A model generated the notes under the pieces. That model made no database searches. It was given only the letters and a program-made list of their open reading frames with translations, and was not told the origin of the DNA. Made by a program: the position numbers and the translations under genes. From positions 1 through 47,913 of the forward strand of contig JARGGJ010000011.1 of NCBI GenBank assembly GCA_029210915.1: 47,913 nt of DNA, in the 5' to 3' direction. This stretch comes from Patescibacteria group bacterium. GTDB taxonomy: Bacteria > Patescibacteriota > Patescibacteriia > 2-12-FULL-60-25. The number at the start of each line of letters is the position of its first letter. The stretch's first letter is position 1. Shown here in pieces: positions 19,202 to 26,534 of this stretch.

Positions 19202-21850
19202 TTAGTAGATGTAGATCTTTAATTTAGAATTTTCGCTAAATCTGCCGTTAATTACCATATCTGAATTTATATTTTGTATATTCAAAATCTCCAAAATCGA
19301 TTTGTTGCCGGTTGAACTATAATCTTGAGTTGTGACTGAATTTGGAGTTGGTGCCGATCTTGGAGCTGTATCCCTATAGATATATTCCGTAACAACCTCA
19401 CTCTCTTGCTCTTGCGGTTGCGGACAAACCTCCACCACTCTTTCAGCCACTTCTTTTTCGATGGTCTCTGTTCGCATATCAACAAACAATGGCGCCATTA
19501 AAATCTCCGGTCCATATATCTCGTTACCATTACCTTTGGATACCGGCCTAAAAGCATACAAAGTCCCCGGCGTTAAACCATCTATCACAACTTGATGAAT
19601 CATGGAGTTTGTATTTACTTCATCTGTCGAAAACGGATAACCGTAATTTGGCGGCACGCCTATGTTTATGAGCGAATTACTGCCAAACACAACTCTTTGT
19701 GTTGCCGGCAAATTAGTTGTCCAATAAATCATCACCGAGTCTTCGTCGATTTGTATCGCTTGCAAGGTTGTGATGTTAACTGAAAGCAAAGGCGCCACAC
19801 CCGGTGAACCACCCGAACTTTGCTCCGAACAAGCTGCGATACAGCTTGTACCGTTCCAACTGGTATTTGCTCCGCAATACGTAGAACCCGATCCACCGGT
19901 ACCTTCAAAAGTACAAGTAGCGGAACAACCATCACCGCTTACAACATTTCCATCATCACATTCTTCTGCCAGTTCTTTAAGATTATTACCGCACACCTCC
20001 AGCGACAAACAATTGGCACTGCAACCGTCTCCTCCCACGGTATTCCCATCATCACAAACCTCATTACCCTCTATGGCAGAGTTACCGCAAAGCTGACCGG
20101 TTCCACCACCAACGCACATCCCGTAAACCACTCTTTCCATTAAATTATTACTAAAATCTTTTGCGTAAACAATTACCGGCACAGCCTCGCCTGGTGTAAA
20201 ATCCGCCGGATCAATTGAAATTGTATAATCATTTGCCGTTCCGGATAAGGAAGTAAAAGCTAATGTGGAAGCATATGTAATCCTTGTTCCGTTTACGGTT
20301 ACAAAACCAGCGCCTCCTGCCGTGCTTTTGTAATAAACTCCGTTTACATAAATTACCAAGCTCGCCAAATCAACTCCAACACCATCATCTTTCACATGTA
20401 AATCCACCGTTCCATTGGTAACAATTCCCGAATCATCAGCCGGATTTTGTTGATCTACATACGGAGGATCCGTATCTGATGTCTGAAATCTCCATAAATC
20501 ATCTGTCATTACATTAGCAACTTGATCCTCGCAATCTCGCACTAAAACATACACCCATTCATTCTGCGCAAAATCACTCCCCGGATTAATTGTAAATTGA
20601 TAACCATAATCAACTGCCGCAACCCCCACGATTCCCATACCTTCTTGATAAGTTGTAGTAGCGGCAGATTCCGACCAAACATCAAAACGGCAAGTATTAG
20701 ATACCACCCCTGTTCCCGAAATACTCCCCGGATAAGTTTTTTTATCATGTACGGTAATATCCACATTTGTTGAAACGCTGTTTCCCGTACTATTTCGAAC
20801 CGGAGATTCTGCAACAACTCTGGGCGCGACCGTATCCGCCTCTGTGGTGAATGTCCAAGTCTTTCCATCCATCGTGTTCGGTCCATTAGCATCACCTAAT
20901 TGATCCTGACTTGGAGAAGCTAAATCTTGAAATCCGCTTACCGCAACCGTATACAAAGTATTATATTCCCAATTTCTCTGATCGCCCGCTATACCCAAAG
21001 GGCTTGGCGGGTTAACGGTTGTGTTGCACAAATTAGTTCCCCAAACTCCGGAACACGCGTAAGAATCCCACGATGTATAATCCGTTGCATTAAAAGTTAT
21101 CACCCCCGGAGGTGTTGCAATATTCATGCCCGTTCCAACTCCCGAATTATCTCCTTCGCCATTCAAACTATCTCGTAAATCAAAAGTGTAATTTGTTTCC
21201 ACCGCAACATTGATTGATGTATCAGCCGGGCCCGGATTTAAACCATACGGTTTTACAGTATCCGCCCATAAGTGCATAACAAAATCTTCCTCATCATCCA
21301 AATTATCCGAACCGTCATAAGAGATATTTGATTCTGTTGTTGCACCTATAACTCCCACATTAATATCAAGAGTGAGTGGTGAGGCTGTTCCATAATTAAA
21401 TGCATTCGGTTCATTAACCGTCCATTGCACTGATCCAAAATTTCCATTACCTGTAGAGTAACCAGTGGTTCTGTAACCGGTTGATTTTAATCTTCCACCA
21501 CTGATGGTTTGCCCCGACCAACTTGGATAATAAGTACCCGTCGACAACCCGGACGCGGATACTTTTGTTGTATTATAATCTACCCAAATATTTGCCGCGT
21601 TCGTACCCGGTGCCGAAGATTGAATTTCAAAATTGGATGTAAATGTTTGACCTACATAAAAATAATTCAGATCGGCCGGCAAACCTGTTCCGCCGTCTCC
21701 CGTGTTATCCCCTCCGGTGTACGGGCTGGCTCGAAGCTGAAACCATTCATTGCCCGATGGTGACGCGGCATTTACATTCAGCGCCAAAGACAAAACCGCA
21801 ACAGCCAGCAATACGCCAAATGGATAAACACAATATTTGTTCATTATCAT
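19202..21850 (-). CDS. secreted multidomain surface protein (N-terminal part of a split gene)
   Basis: The 882-residue product has a signal peptide (GVLLAVAVLSLALNVNA). It continues with a cohesin/Big-like domain (FYVGQTFTSNFEIQSS), Ig-like Big_5-type domains (DTVKPYGLNPGPADTSINV, DTVAPRVVAESPVRNSTGN, DTDPPYVDQQNPADDSG), two Cys-rich DUF4215-type repeats (CGNSAIEGNEVCDDGN and CGNNLKELAEECDDGN, each ending GDGCSA.C) and a fibronectin-III-like domain (VMIYWTTNLPATQRVVFGS). A proline/glutamate linker leads to the start of another Ig-like domain, which breaks off at KLKIYIY-stop. The next frame carries the missing second half and the membrane anchor. Together they would form one envelope-anchored protein of about 1220 residues. 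It lies six bases downstream of the dockerin-like gene, in one operon. Confidence 0.8.
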   Translation of the reverse strand: MIMNKYCVYPFGVLLAVAVLSLALNVNAASPSGNEWFQLRASPYTGGDNTGDGGTGLPADLNYFYVGQTFTSNFEIQSSAPGTNAANIWVDYNTTKVSASGLSTGTYYPSWSGQTISGGRLKSTGYRTTGYSTGNGNFGSVQWTVNEPNAFNYGTASPLTLDINVGVIGATTESNISYDGSDNLDDEEDFVMHLWADTVKPYGLNPGPADTSINVAVETNYTFDLRDSLNGEGDNSGVGTGMNIATPPGVITFNATDYTSWDSYACSGVWGTNLCNTTVNPPSPLGIAGDQRNWEYNTLYTVAVSGFQDLASPSQDQLGDANGPNTMDGKTWTFTTEADTVAPRVVAESPVRNSTGNSVSTNVDITVHDKKTYPGSISGTGVVSNTCRFDVWSESAATTTYQEGMGIVGVAAVDYGYQFTINPGSDFAQNEWVYVLVRDCEDQVANVMTDDLWRFQTSDTDPPYVDQQNPADDSGIVTNGTVDLHVKDDGVGVDLASLVIYVNGVYYKSTAGGAGFVTVNGTRITYASTLAFTSLSGTANDYTISIDPADFTPGEAVPVIVYAKDFSNNLMERVVYGMCVGGGTGQLCGNSAIEGNEVCDDGNTVGGDGCSANCLSLEVCGNNLKELAEECDDGNVVSGDGCSATCTFEGTGGSGSTYCGANTSWNGTSCIAACSEQSSGGSPGVAPLLSVNITTLQAIQIDEDSVMIYWTTNLPATQRVVFGSNSLINIGVPPNYGYPFSTDEVNTNSMIHQVVIDGLTPGTLYAFRPVSKGNGNEIYGPEILMAPLFVDMRTETIEKEVAERVVEVCPQPQEQESEVVTEYIYRDTAPRSAPTPNSVTTQDYSSTGNKSILEILNIQNINSDMVINGRFSENSKLKIYIY

Positions 21851-21855
21851 AAAGA

Positions 21856-22647
21856 TTAGTTTTCGCCTTCTAAATCAAGGTTTTTTAACATTAAACTTAA
21901 ATCCACGGAATTAATAACCGTATCCTGATTCAAATTGGACCTGATATCATTTCCCGTAAGATCATCATTATCCAACTCATTAATAATGATGGAAAGATCT
22001 ACCGAATTTACAACGTCATCCCCCATTGTTGCCGGTGTGGAAGTAGCGCCCGAAACATCACCCGCTAACAAACGTACATCGCCAAAAGGTGCCGAGTTAT
22101 CAATTTGAGAAAAATTCAAAACCGTATTAGTCGTATCCGTTAAAAAGATATCCTGTAAAATTTTTGTAATGTGTTGATGAGTTTTTATTCCAACATCATA
22201 AGTGCCCGGAGTTAAACCCGAGATGATAATTGGATTCGCGTAAGTTCCATCATTCGAAGTGGTTGCCAAATTTGGCATCTCAAACACAATAACATCATCC
22301 GTATTTTGCGATGTACGAAATGTTAAATAAAAAATCGCGTCATCATTTGTACTGGTTGCGCCAACACGCATCTCGGGAACTGCCCACTGAATCGTAACGC
22401 TCATTGTAGAGGTTACATCCTCCCAAAAAGTTCCATGAAAAACTTCGTAGTTTGTACTGGTAGAAACCCCCGCACCAGGATGCCCAACCTCTGCTTTAAA
22501 TTCGTAATTCGCAGACGTGCCATCAAAATTTACCGGCCCGCCATGCTCCTTAGAACCTTCGTAATTTGTACTTGTAGATGCTAAAGCAATCACCGGAATA
22601 GCTATAACAGTGACCGCCAAAAATATTTGAAAAATTTTATTTTTCAT
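21856..22647 (-). CDS. secreted protein with C-terminal dockerin-like calcium-binding repeats
   Basis: The 263-residue product has a signal peptide (FLAVTVIAIPVIALAS) and a middle domain with repeated STSTNYE strings. The C-terminus contains two dockerin-type segments: GDDVVNSVDLSIIINELD and, about 30 residues later, NQDTVINSVDLSLMLKNLD, preceded by LLAGDVSG. In known families dockerins fold around two calcium ions and dock onto cohesins. The next gene begins with a cohesin-like FYVGQTFTSNFEI domain, so the two could form a calcium-dependent surface complex (inference). TATAAT on the minus strand at 22661-22656 ends eight bases before the ATG, so the mRNA should be leaderless. Confidence 0.75.
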   Translation of the reverse strand: MKNKIFQIFLAVTVIAIPVIALASTSTNYEGSKEHGGPVNFDGTSANYEFKAEVGHPGAGVSTSTNYEVFHGTFWEDVTSTMSVTIQWAVPEMRVGATSTNDDAIFYLTFRTSQNTDDVIVFEMPNLATTSNDGTYANPIIISGLTPGTYDVGIKTHQHITKILQDIFLTDTTNTVLNFSQIDNSAPFGDVRLLAGDVSGATSTPATMGDDVVNSVDLSIIINELDNDDLTGNDIRSNLNQDTVINSVDLSLMLKNLDLEGEN

Positions 22648-22655
22648 TCCGCATA

Positions 22656-22666
22656 ATTATACCACA
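22656..22666 (-). promoter_or_regulatory. extended -10 promoter of the surface-protein operon
   Basis: TGTGGTATAAT on the minus strand contains a perfect TATAAT with a TGN extension and ends eight bases before the ATG at 22647, placing the transcript start at or next to the start codon. Confidence 0.6.
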
Positions 22667-23296
22667 ATAAAGGTAAAAAAGAATTAACATTAACGTAATA
22701 TTTCTAACACTTCACCCAAGACAAAGTCTGATAAAAAATAGACTACAAACCCACCCAAGCTCACAGATCCGGCAAATAAGAAAAATAATTTTTTTATAAA
22801 AACGATTCTACAATTTCTACATTTAAAATCTAATTAATCTCTCTTAGTAAAGATGAACATGATTTTGGATGATCCTTTAAATCAAAATCGTCCTAAATAA
22901 GTATTATTATCTACATTTTTAAGCATTTCTTATCCCCACTGTTGCGCTATATTCATGTATGATTCTTACTAATTATAATGATGCGAATATTACGCTTTGT
23001 TAAGTAATAATTTATTTAATATCGGCGCACAAACCACGTTACTTATAACCCATTTTTACACAAAAAAAGACGGATATAACCATCTTATACACAGTTTATA
23101 CAATAATCTTCTGATCACTTTTAACACAAAACCGGTTTACTAAAAAATTATACTTGATCGTTATTGTTAGTTTTAATTAATACTTACCGGGTATGCAATT
23201 TGGTAATACTTACAAAGGATTTACCATATTGTCTACACAGTGTTAACTGTCCCGCGTAACCATCAATTTGAAAGTATTACTTCATTTGAACATGAT
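22667..23296. other. gene-free AT-rich spacer
   Basis: No coding frame of useful length is present. The stretch is very AT-rich and contains an exact TTATNCACA-type DnaA-box match (TTATACACA, about 23083-23091) and a TTATCCCCA near 22930. No clear terminator or RNA structure was seen. Confidence 0.5.
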
Positions 23297-23788
23297 TTAA
23301 TTCAAGTATTGCAACATCGCATTCCCTTGCTCTACTGTTTTTTTATAAAAATCTTTTAATGATCGGAAATGTCCTAGTAAATAATCAAAGTCTTCATTTG
23401 AACAGCTACTTGCAAAAGGATATATTTCAGCCTTTTTAATTTTTTCAGGGTCAAAACGATTTTTTAAGTCTTCTTCCGTTATATCTTTGAAAGCATCATA
23501 AATTTCTTTTACTTTTTGAGCTTCAATATAGCGAGCTGGTCCATATCCTATGTCATCACCTATAGCGACTCCTCCCATGACAACATATGCTAATGGAGGT
23601 TCCCCGCCCTCCCAATTACTTCCTGTAAGTAAAAAATGAATACCTTCCCAAGCTTTATCAATGTCAATATGATCATTGAAAATTGAATCATCATCAGGAT
23701 ACAAAAAATTCTCGATCAATTGAGGTTTTTGTTTCAGCTCTTCAAGCTTAGAGGGTAAAATAAACTTAAAATTTGCGATCATTGACAT
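23297..23788 (-). CDS. DUF1877 (YfbM-like) family protein
   Basis: The 163-residue product begins MSMIANF and has the family's landmarks: IDIDKAWEGIHFLLTGSNWEGG, then VVMGGVAIGDDIGYGPARYI and a C-terminal YLLGHFRSLKDFYKKT segment. DUF1877 proteins are small cytoplasmic proteins of unknown function, scattered across bacteria including E. coli YfbM. The gene stands alone between two long gene-free stretches, with no ribosome binding site, no evident operon and AT-rich composition like its surroundings. Scattered distribution of the family suggests it may be acquired, but composition gives no support. Confidence 0.85.
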   Translation of the reverse strand: MSMIANFKFILPSKLEELKQKPQLIENFLYPDDDSIFNDHIDIDKAWEGIHFLLTGSNWEGGEPPLAYVVMGGVAIGDDIGYGPARYIEAQKVKEIYDAFKDITEEDLKNRFDPEKIKKAEIYPFASSCSNEDFDYLLGHFRSLKDFYKKTVEQGNAMLQYLN

Positions 23789-24123
23789 AATATATAGTTA
23801 AAATTCTATATATGAATTATTTTTGAAAAACCCTTCCCATACTAACAAATAAACCACACTTTTGTAATACTAAACATGATTTTTCACTATTCAGTTACTA
23901 TAACAAAATAACTGTTTTGAAAAACTAATTTAGACAGGTCTTACAGGCCTCGGCCGTTTATACTTATATAGTAGATGAACCATACAGGCTGTAAATTTTT
24001 TGTACTTTAATGATGTTTTATCGCTATATATAAACAATATCTATGCGTCGTAAAATATATAGAATATTTTTCATCCCTGTGGAACAGTTGAGAACAATAA
24101 ATATAAGAAATGCATTCCTTATG
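23789..24123. other. gene-free AT-rich spacer left of the parS cluster
   Basis: I see no coding frame and no strong hairpin. The sequence TATATAGTTAAAATTCTATATA at the left end is a near-palindrome overlapping the likely start region of the DUF1877 gene. Confidence 0.4.
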
Positions 24124-24168
24124 AAACCTCCTTTAGTAAAGGAGGTGCCGAGTCCTACGAGGCGGAGG
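24124..24168. repeat. hairpin repeat, copy 1 (attached to a parS site)
   Basis: The unit has a near-palindrome CCTCCTTTAGTAAAGGAGG followed by TGCCGAGTCCTACGAGGCGG AGGA. It ends fifteen bases before the first parS palindrome. The shape, a hairpin plus GCC...GGC, resembles REP-type intergenic repeats. The same unit occurs at 24649 and 25134 with the same distance to a parS. Confidence 0.85.
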
Positions 24169-24182
24169 ATTAGTCTTAAAAT

Positions 24183-24198
24183 TGTTTCATGTGAAACA
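24183..24198. promoter_or_regulatory. parS-type palindrome 1 (one-base variant)
   Basis: TGTTTCATGTGAAACA differs by one central base from TGTTTCACGTGAAACA, the ParB-binding parS consensus known from Bacillus subtilis and many other bacteria. Confidence 0.75.
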
Positions 24199-24244
24199 AT
24201 TGACTGTCAAACAATCTTCATCTAAATTACACGTGGAGGTTCCA

Positions 24245-24562
24245 ATGATCTTTTCATCACAAGATACTCAAAATTCACCAAACATTCTAGATTTACAAAT
24301 TGGTCAAGTACTTATACATGATCAAAATCAATTGTTAGCTGTTGTAATCGGAATTAGCATAAGTGTTCCGAACTTTGCAACTGAAGGCTATGATCAAATA
24401 CTAGTTATTACAGAAAAAACCGGACCAATATTTCTTTCTGCCTACAAACGCAAAGATGGAAAAAATGATTTTGAGGAATACTCATTATTGAATTCAAAAT
24501 TGACAGCATTTGAAATTAAAAATTTACCCAATTCTTTAAATACCATCCGCTCTACAATATAG
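24245..24562 (+). CDS. small protein of unknown function inside the parS cluster, paralogue 1
   Basis: The frame gives 105 residues from ATG 24245, which has a clear Shine-Dalgarno site (GGAGG, seven bases upstream). The frame could extend upstream through a parS palindrome, but the ribosome binding site decides the start. The protein has no signal or membrane segment. Its core LDLQIGQVLIHDQNQLLAVV aligns with FSEIKLGQVTYVKESDTLFVV of the next small gene, and both continue through G, a loop, then a glutamate-rich strand (ILVITEKTGPI versus IHLLSETGNIS), so the two are paralogues. A short hairpin (ATAGAC-tctac-GTCTAT) with a T-run follows the stop and leads straight into parS 2. Function unknown. 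Confidence 0.7.
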   Translation: MIFSSQDTQNSPNILDLQIGQVLIHDQNQLLAVVIGISISVPNFATEGYDQILVITEKTGPIFLSAYKRKDGKNDFEEYSLLNSKLTAFEIKNLPNSLNTIRSTI

Positions 24563-24579
24563 ACTCTACGTCTATATTT

Positions 24580-24595
24580 TGTTTCACGTGAAACA
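24580..24595. promoter_or_regulatory. parS palindrome 2
   Basis: This is an exact TGTTTCACGTGAAACA, 17 bases after the stop of the first small gene and joined to its terminator T-run. Confidence 0.85.
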
Positions 24596-24648
24596 AAATA
24601 TTAAAAAACTATTTAAACTTTAGAAAAAATATATGTTACTCATATTGA

Positions 24649-24692
24649 GACCTCCTTTAGCAAAGGAGGTGCCGAGTCCTACGAGGCGGAGG
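24649..24692. repeat. hairpin repeat, copy 2 (attached to a parS site)
   Basis: The unit is nearly identical to the 24124 copy (CCTCCTTTAGCAAAGGAGG then TGCCGAGTCCTACGAGGCGG) and again ends about fifteen bases before a parS palindrome. Confidence 0.85.
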
Positions 24693-24706
24693 AATTGTTC
24701 CGAAAT

Positions 24707-24722
24707 TGTTTCACGTGAAACA
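24707..24722. promoter_or_regulatory. parS palindrome 3
   Basis: This is an exact TGTTTCACGTGAAACA, within the longer palindrome ATTGTTTCACGTGAAACAAT, located between hairpin repeat 2 and the second small gene. Confidence 0.85.
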
Positions 24723-24768
24723 ATTGACCAAATTACCAAAATTGGTATATTTACCCTGGAGGTAATCA

Positions 24769-25059
24769 ATGAATTCACACCGCACCTTAGATTCAATTCC
24801 ATTTTCAGAAATAAAACTAGGTCAAGTAACTTATGTAAAAGAGTCTGATACTCTATTTGTAGTTTGCGGACTTAACCCGGAATTCCCTGGAAAGTATACT
24901 CCGCGAGAAAGTGAAATACATCTATTAAGTGAAACCGGCAATATTTCACATATATTTCATGAATGGGGCGATAATCAAATATTGATTGATCATATTATTC
25001 CAGAAAATCTTTGGTCTCAATATCAAAAACAACTAAAAAACATCCGCAAATCTCTTTAA
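24769..25059 (+). CDS. small protein of unknown function inside the parS cluster, paralogue 2
   Basis: The 96-residue product starts at ATG 24769 behind a good Shine-Dalgarno site (TGGAGG, seven to eight bases upstream). It is soluble, begins with a polar stretch and shares the xxxLGQV...LxVV core and glutamate-rich second strand with the 24245 gene, then ends in a basic helix (WSQYQKQLKNIRKSL). A small terminator (AGCAAC-ttt-tGTTGCT, then Ts) follows and runs into parS 4. The arrangement hairpin repeat, parS, gene, parS repeats that of paralogue 1. Function unknown; a DNA- or ParB-associated role is only suggested by position. Confidence 0.7.
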   Translation: MNSHRTLDSIPFSEIKLGQVTYVKESDTLFVVCGLNPEFPGKYTPRESEIHLLSETGNISHIFHEWGDNQILIDHIIPENLWSQYQKQLKNIRKSL

Positions 25060-25080
25060 AGCAACTTTTGTTGCTATTTT

Positions 25081-25096
25081 TGTTTCACGTGAAACA
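25081..25096. promoter_or_regulatory. parS palindrome 4
   Basis: This is an exact TGTTTCACGTGAAACA, 21 bases after the stop of the second small gene and overlapping its terminator T-run. Confidence 0.85.
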
Positions 25097-25133
25097 ATTG
25101 ACTGAGGTATATAAATTAGATCAATTCATTTCG

Positions 25134-25179
25134 AAACCTCCTTTAGTAAAGGAGGTGCCGAGTCCGACGAGGCGGAGGA
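25134..25179. repeat. hairpin repeat, copy 3 (attached to a parS site)
   Basis: CCTCCTTTAGTAAAGGAGG is followed by TGCCGAGTCCGACGAGGCGG and ends about fifteen bases before parS 5, as in the other two copies. No small gene follows this copy. Confidence 0.85.
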
Positions 25180-25193
25180 ATTGTCGGAAACTT

Positions 25194-25209
25194 TGTTTCA
25201 CGTGAAACA
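25194..25209. promoter_or_regulatory. parS palindrome 5
   Basis: This is an exact TGTTTCACGTGAAACA, placed like parS 1 and 3 after a hairpin repeat. Confidence 0.85.
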
Positions 25210-25218
25210 AATTAACTG

Positions 25219-25347
25219 TTGTGCCACGTGAAGCCGGTACTTTAAATTCTTAGCCCCGTAAAATTAATTTCGCTATTTATTCTATTTCTACATTAATCAC
25301 GGGGCACGTAAAAAGCCGCCCATTTAACTAAGCGGCTTTTTACGTGG
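25219..25347 (-). repeat. tRNA-downstream element, copy 1 (at tRNA-Ala)
   Basis: Reading away from the tRNA 3' end, there is a terminator-like hairpin (AAAAAGCCGC/GCGGCTTTTT within CACGTA...TACGTG), a GCCCCGT/ACGGGGC pair enclosing an AT-rich loop, and finally the box GTGCCACGTGAAGCCGGTAC. The same three parts in the same order follow tRNA-Cys at 34372-34534. The loop differs between copies, so the shared parts look conserved or mobile. Confidence 0.7.
25307..25344 (-). terminator. terminator of tRNA-Ala
   Basis: AAAAAGCCGC and GCGGCTTTTT form a ten-base stem ending in a T-run on the minus strand, immediately after the tRNA CCA end. Confidence 0.75.
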
Positions 25348-25420
25348 TGGACTGAGGGGGAGTCGAACCCCCGACCTCTGCAATGCGAATGCAGCGCTCT
25401 ACCAACTGAGCTATCAGCCC
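25345..25420 (-). tRNA. tRNA-Ala (anticodon CGC)
   Basis: The 76-base cloverleaf includes an encoded CCA. The acceptor stem GGGCTGA/TCAGTCC has the G3-U70 pair that identifies alanine tRNAs. The D arm GCTCAGTTGGTAGAGC and T arm GGGGGTTCGACTCCCCC are standard. The anticodon stem CTGCA/TGCAG encloses TTCGCAT, giving anticodon CGC for GCG codons. The gene lies between parS 5 and parS 6. Confidence 0.97.
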
Positions 25421-25511
25421 AAAATCAAACTTATACTTTCTAAGTCACACTATCTATCTCAAACATCCAACTCTTGCGAGATCTCGCGAGAGAGAACTAA
25501 GCTGTCAAAAT

Positions 25512-25527
25512 TGTTTCACGTGAAACA
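25512..25527. promoter_or_regulatory. parS palindrome 6
   Basis: This is an exact TGTTTCACGTGAAACA between the two tRNA genes, the right-hand end of the cluster. Confidence 0.85.
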
Positions 25528-25600
25528 ATTTACACTAATAGTTCGTGGTTCGTGCCTCATTCTTTATTATTTATTATTTATTATTTGTTATTTTAAAAAG

Positions 25601-25675
25601 TGGCGTTCCCGGGTGGAATCGAACCACCAACTAGGGCTTAGGAGTCCCTTGTTATATCCATTTAACTACAGGAAC
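25601..25675 (-). tRNA. tRNA-Arg (anticodon CCT)
   Basis: The 75-base cloverleaf has encoded CCA and discriminator G. Acceptor stem GTTCCTG pairs with CGGGAAC, the T arm is GGTGG/CCACC around TTCGATT, and the D stem is GTTA/TAAC. The anticodon loop CTCCTAA gives anticodon CCT for AGG codons. One A-G mismatch closes the anticodon stem. Confidence 0.95.
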
Positions 25676-25764
25676 CAATGCGTCGTAAAATATTTATATA
25701 TCTTACTTTTTGGCTTTGTTTAGCAAAAAATACTATACTCTATAACTAAAATACTGTCAAATGA

Positions 25765-25940
25765 CAGTCGTTCATAACGTTTATAACGTTTTTAACGAGT
25801 TATGCGGTTACTAAAAAGCTGTGTTTACCCCTTCACTCGTTATGAACGTTGCGAACGTTATAAACGTTATAAACTAATTCCCCTCACTTCACTCGTTATG
25901 AACGTTACGAACGTTATAAACGTTATTAGTGTTATTAACG
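25765..25940. repeat. inverted array of TTATAACGTT-type words
   Basis: Left-hand words such as GTTCATAACGTTTATAACG and right-hand words such as CGTTATGAACGTTGCGAACG form long imperfect inverted repeats, with the right arm duplicated. Related arrays occur at about 5585-5700, 34203-34288 and 36359-36460. Confidence 0.75.
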
Positions 25941-25948
25941 TATTCCGT

Positions 25949-25977
25949 TTGACTTTTCTGTTAAGTTGCAATACTAT
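25949..25977 (+). promoter_or_regulatory. promoter of rpsT
   Basis: TTGACT (25949-25954) and TACTAT (25972-25977) are separated by 17 bases. The ATG of rpsT lies ten bases after the -10 box, so the transcript should be leaderless or nearly so. Confidence 0.65.
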
Positions 25978-25987
25978 ATCGCAATCT

Positions 25988-26338
25988 ATGGCAAACAAGC
26001 AATCAGCACTCAAAGAAATACGCAAAACAATCAAGCGTACAGAGCACAACAGTCGCGTAAAGACTAATTTTAAGCATCTTTTCCGCGCATGCGCCGATCT
26101 TATCCAAGCCGGTGACAAGGAAGGCGCAAAAGCCAAAGCTGTTGAATTCCAAAAAGCTGCCGATAAAGCAGCTCAAAGACACATCATCTCCAAAAATCGC
26201 GTTAATCGCAAAAAAGCAGCACTCGCCGCATTGCTAAATGGCAAACGCGAGATTCACATGATTAAAGGAAAGGCACAAATTCAAGCAGTTCAAAAAGAAA
26301 AACCGGTAGAAACCAAGGAAGAAACAACCCAAGAATAA
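25988..26338 (+). CDS. rpsT: 30S ribosomal protein S20
   Basis: S20 binds 16S rRNA early in 30S assembly. The 116-residue protein starts MANKQSALKEIRKTIKRTEHN and carries the typical basic helices (RHIISKNRVNRKKAALAALL). It runs about 25-30 residues beyond the usual 87, with a charged tail rich in Lys, Glu and Gln. The frame extends upstream another 62 codons, but that part is the intergenic word repeat, and the promoter lies just before the ATG chosen here. A GC-rich terminator follows. rpsT beside holA is a common bacterial pairing. Confidence 0.95.
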   Translation: MANKQSALKEIRKTIKRTEHNSRVKTNFKHLFRACADLIQAGDKEGAKAKAVEFQKAADKAAQRHIISKNRVNRKKAALAALLNGKREIHMIKGKAQIQAVQKEKPVETKEETTQE

Positions 26339-26341
26339 CAA

Positions 26342-26366
26342 AATGAGGCCTCGAGCCTCATTTTTC
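26342..26366 (+). terminator. terminator after rpsT
   Basis: AATGAGGC-ctcga-GCCTCATT is followed by TTTTC four bases after the rpsT stop. Confidence 0.85.
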
Positions 26367-26419
26367 TTTCTCCTACCTTCATCAAACCTTTTAAGTAAAA
26401 AAATATGAATCCGCTCGTT

Positions 26420-26510
26420 TATCATTTGTTTTAGTTTGTAAAGTTCATAAAGTTTGTAAAGTAGATGTTGGGCTGATTGACTTTATGAACTTTATGAACT
26501 AAATTTGTTA
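26420..26510. repeat. inverted array of GTTCATAAAG-type words
   Basis: TTTGTAAAGTTCATAAAG words on the left face CTTTATGAACTTTATGAAC words on the right, around a short loop. The same family lies at about 6130-6220. It sits in the convergent space between rpsT and holA. Confidence 0.7.
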
Positions 26511-26534
26511 CCAACTAATATTTTCTAATGTATC

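Noticed and set aside
24182-24244. Upstream extension of the first small parS-cluster gene
   Set aside because: It would translate through the parS palindrome; the GGAGG site points to ATG 24245.
24124-25179. CRISPR array from the repeated hairpin units
   Set aside because: The units are hundreds of bases apart with genes between them, and there are no cas genes.
25802-25987. Longer start for rpsT, adding 62 residues
   Set aside because: The extension is translated word-repeat DNA and lies upstream of a good promoter; S20 proteins begin with MANKQSA-type sequence.
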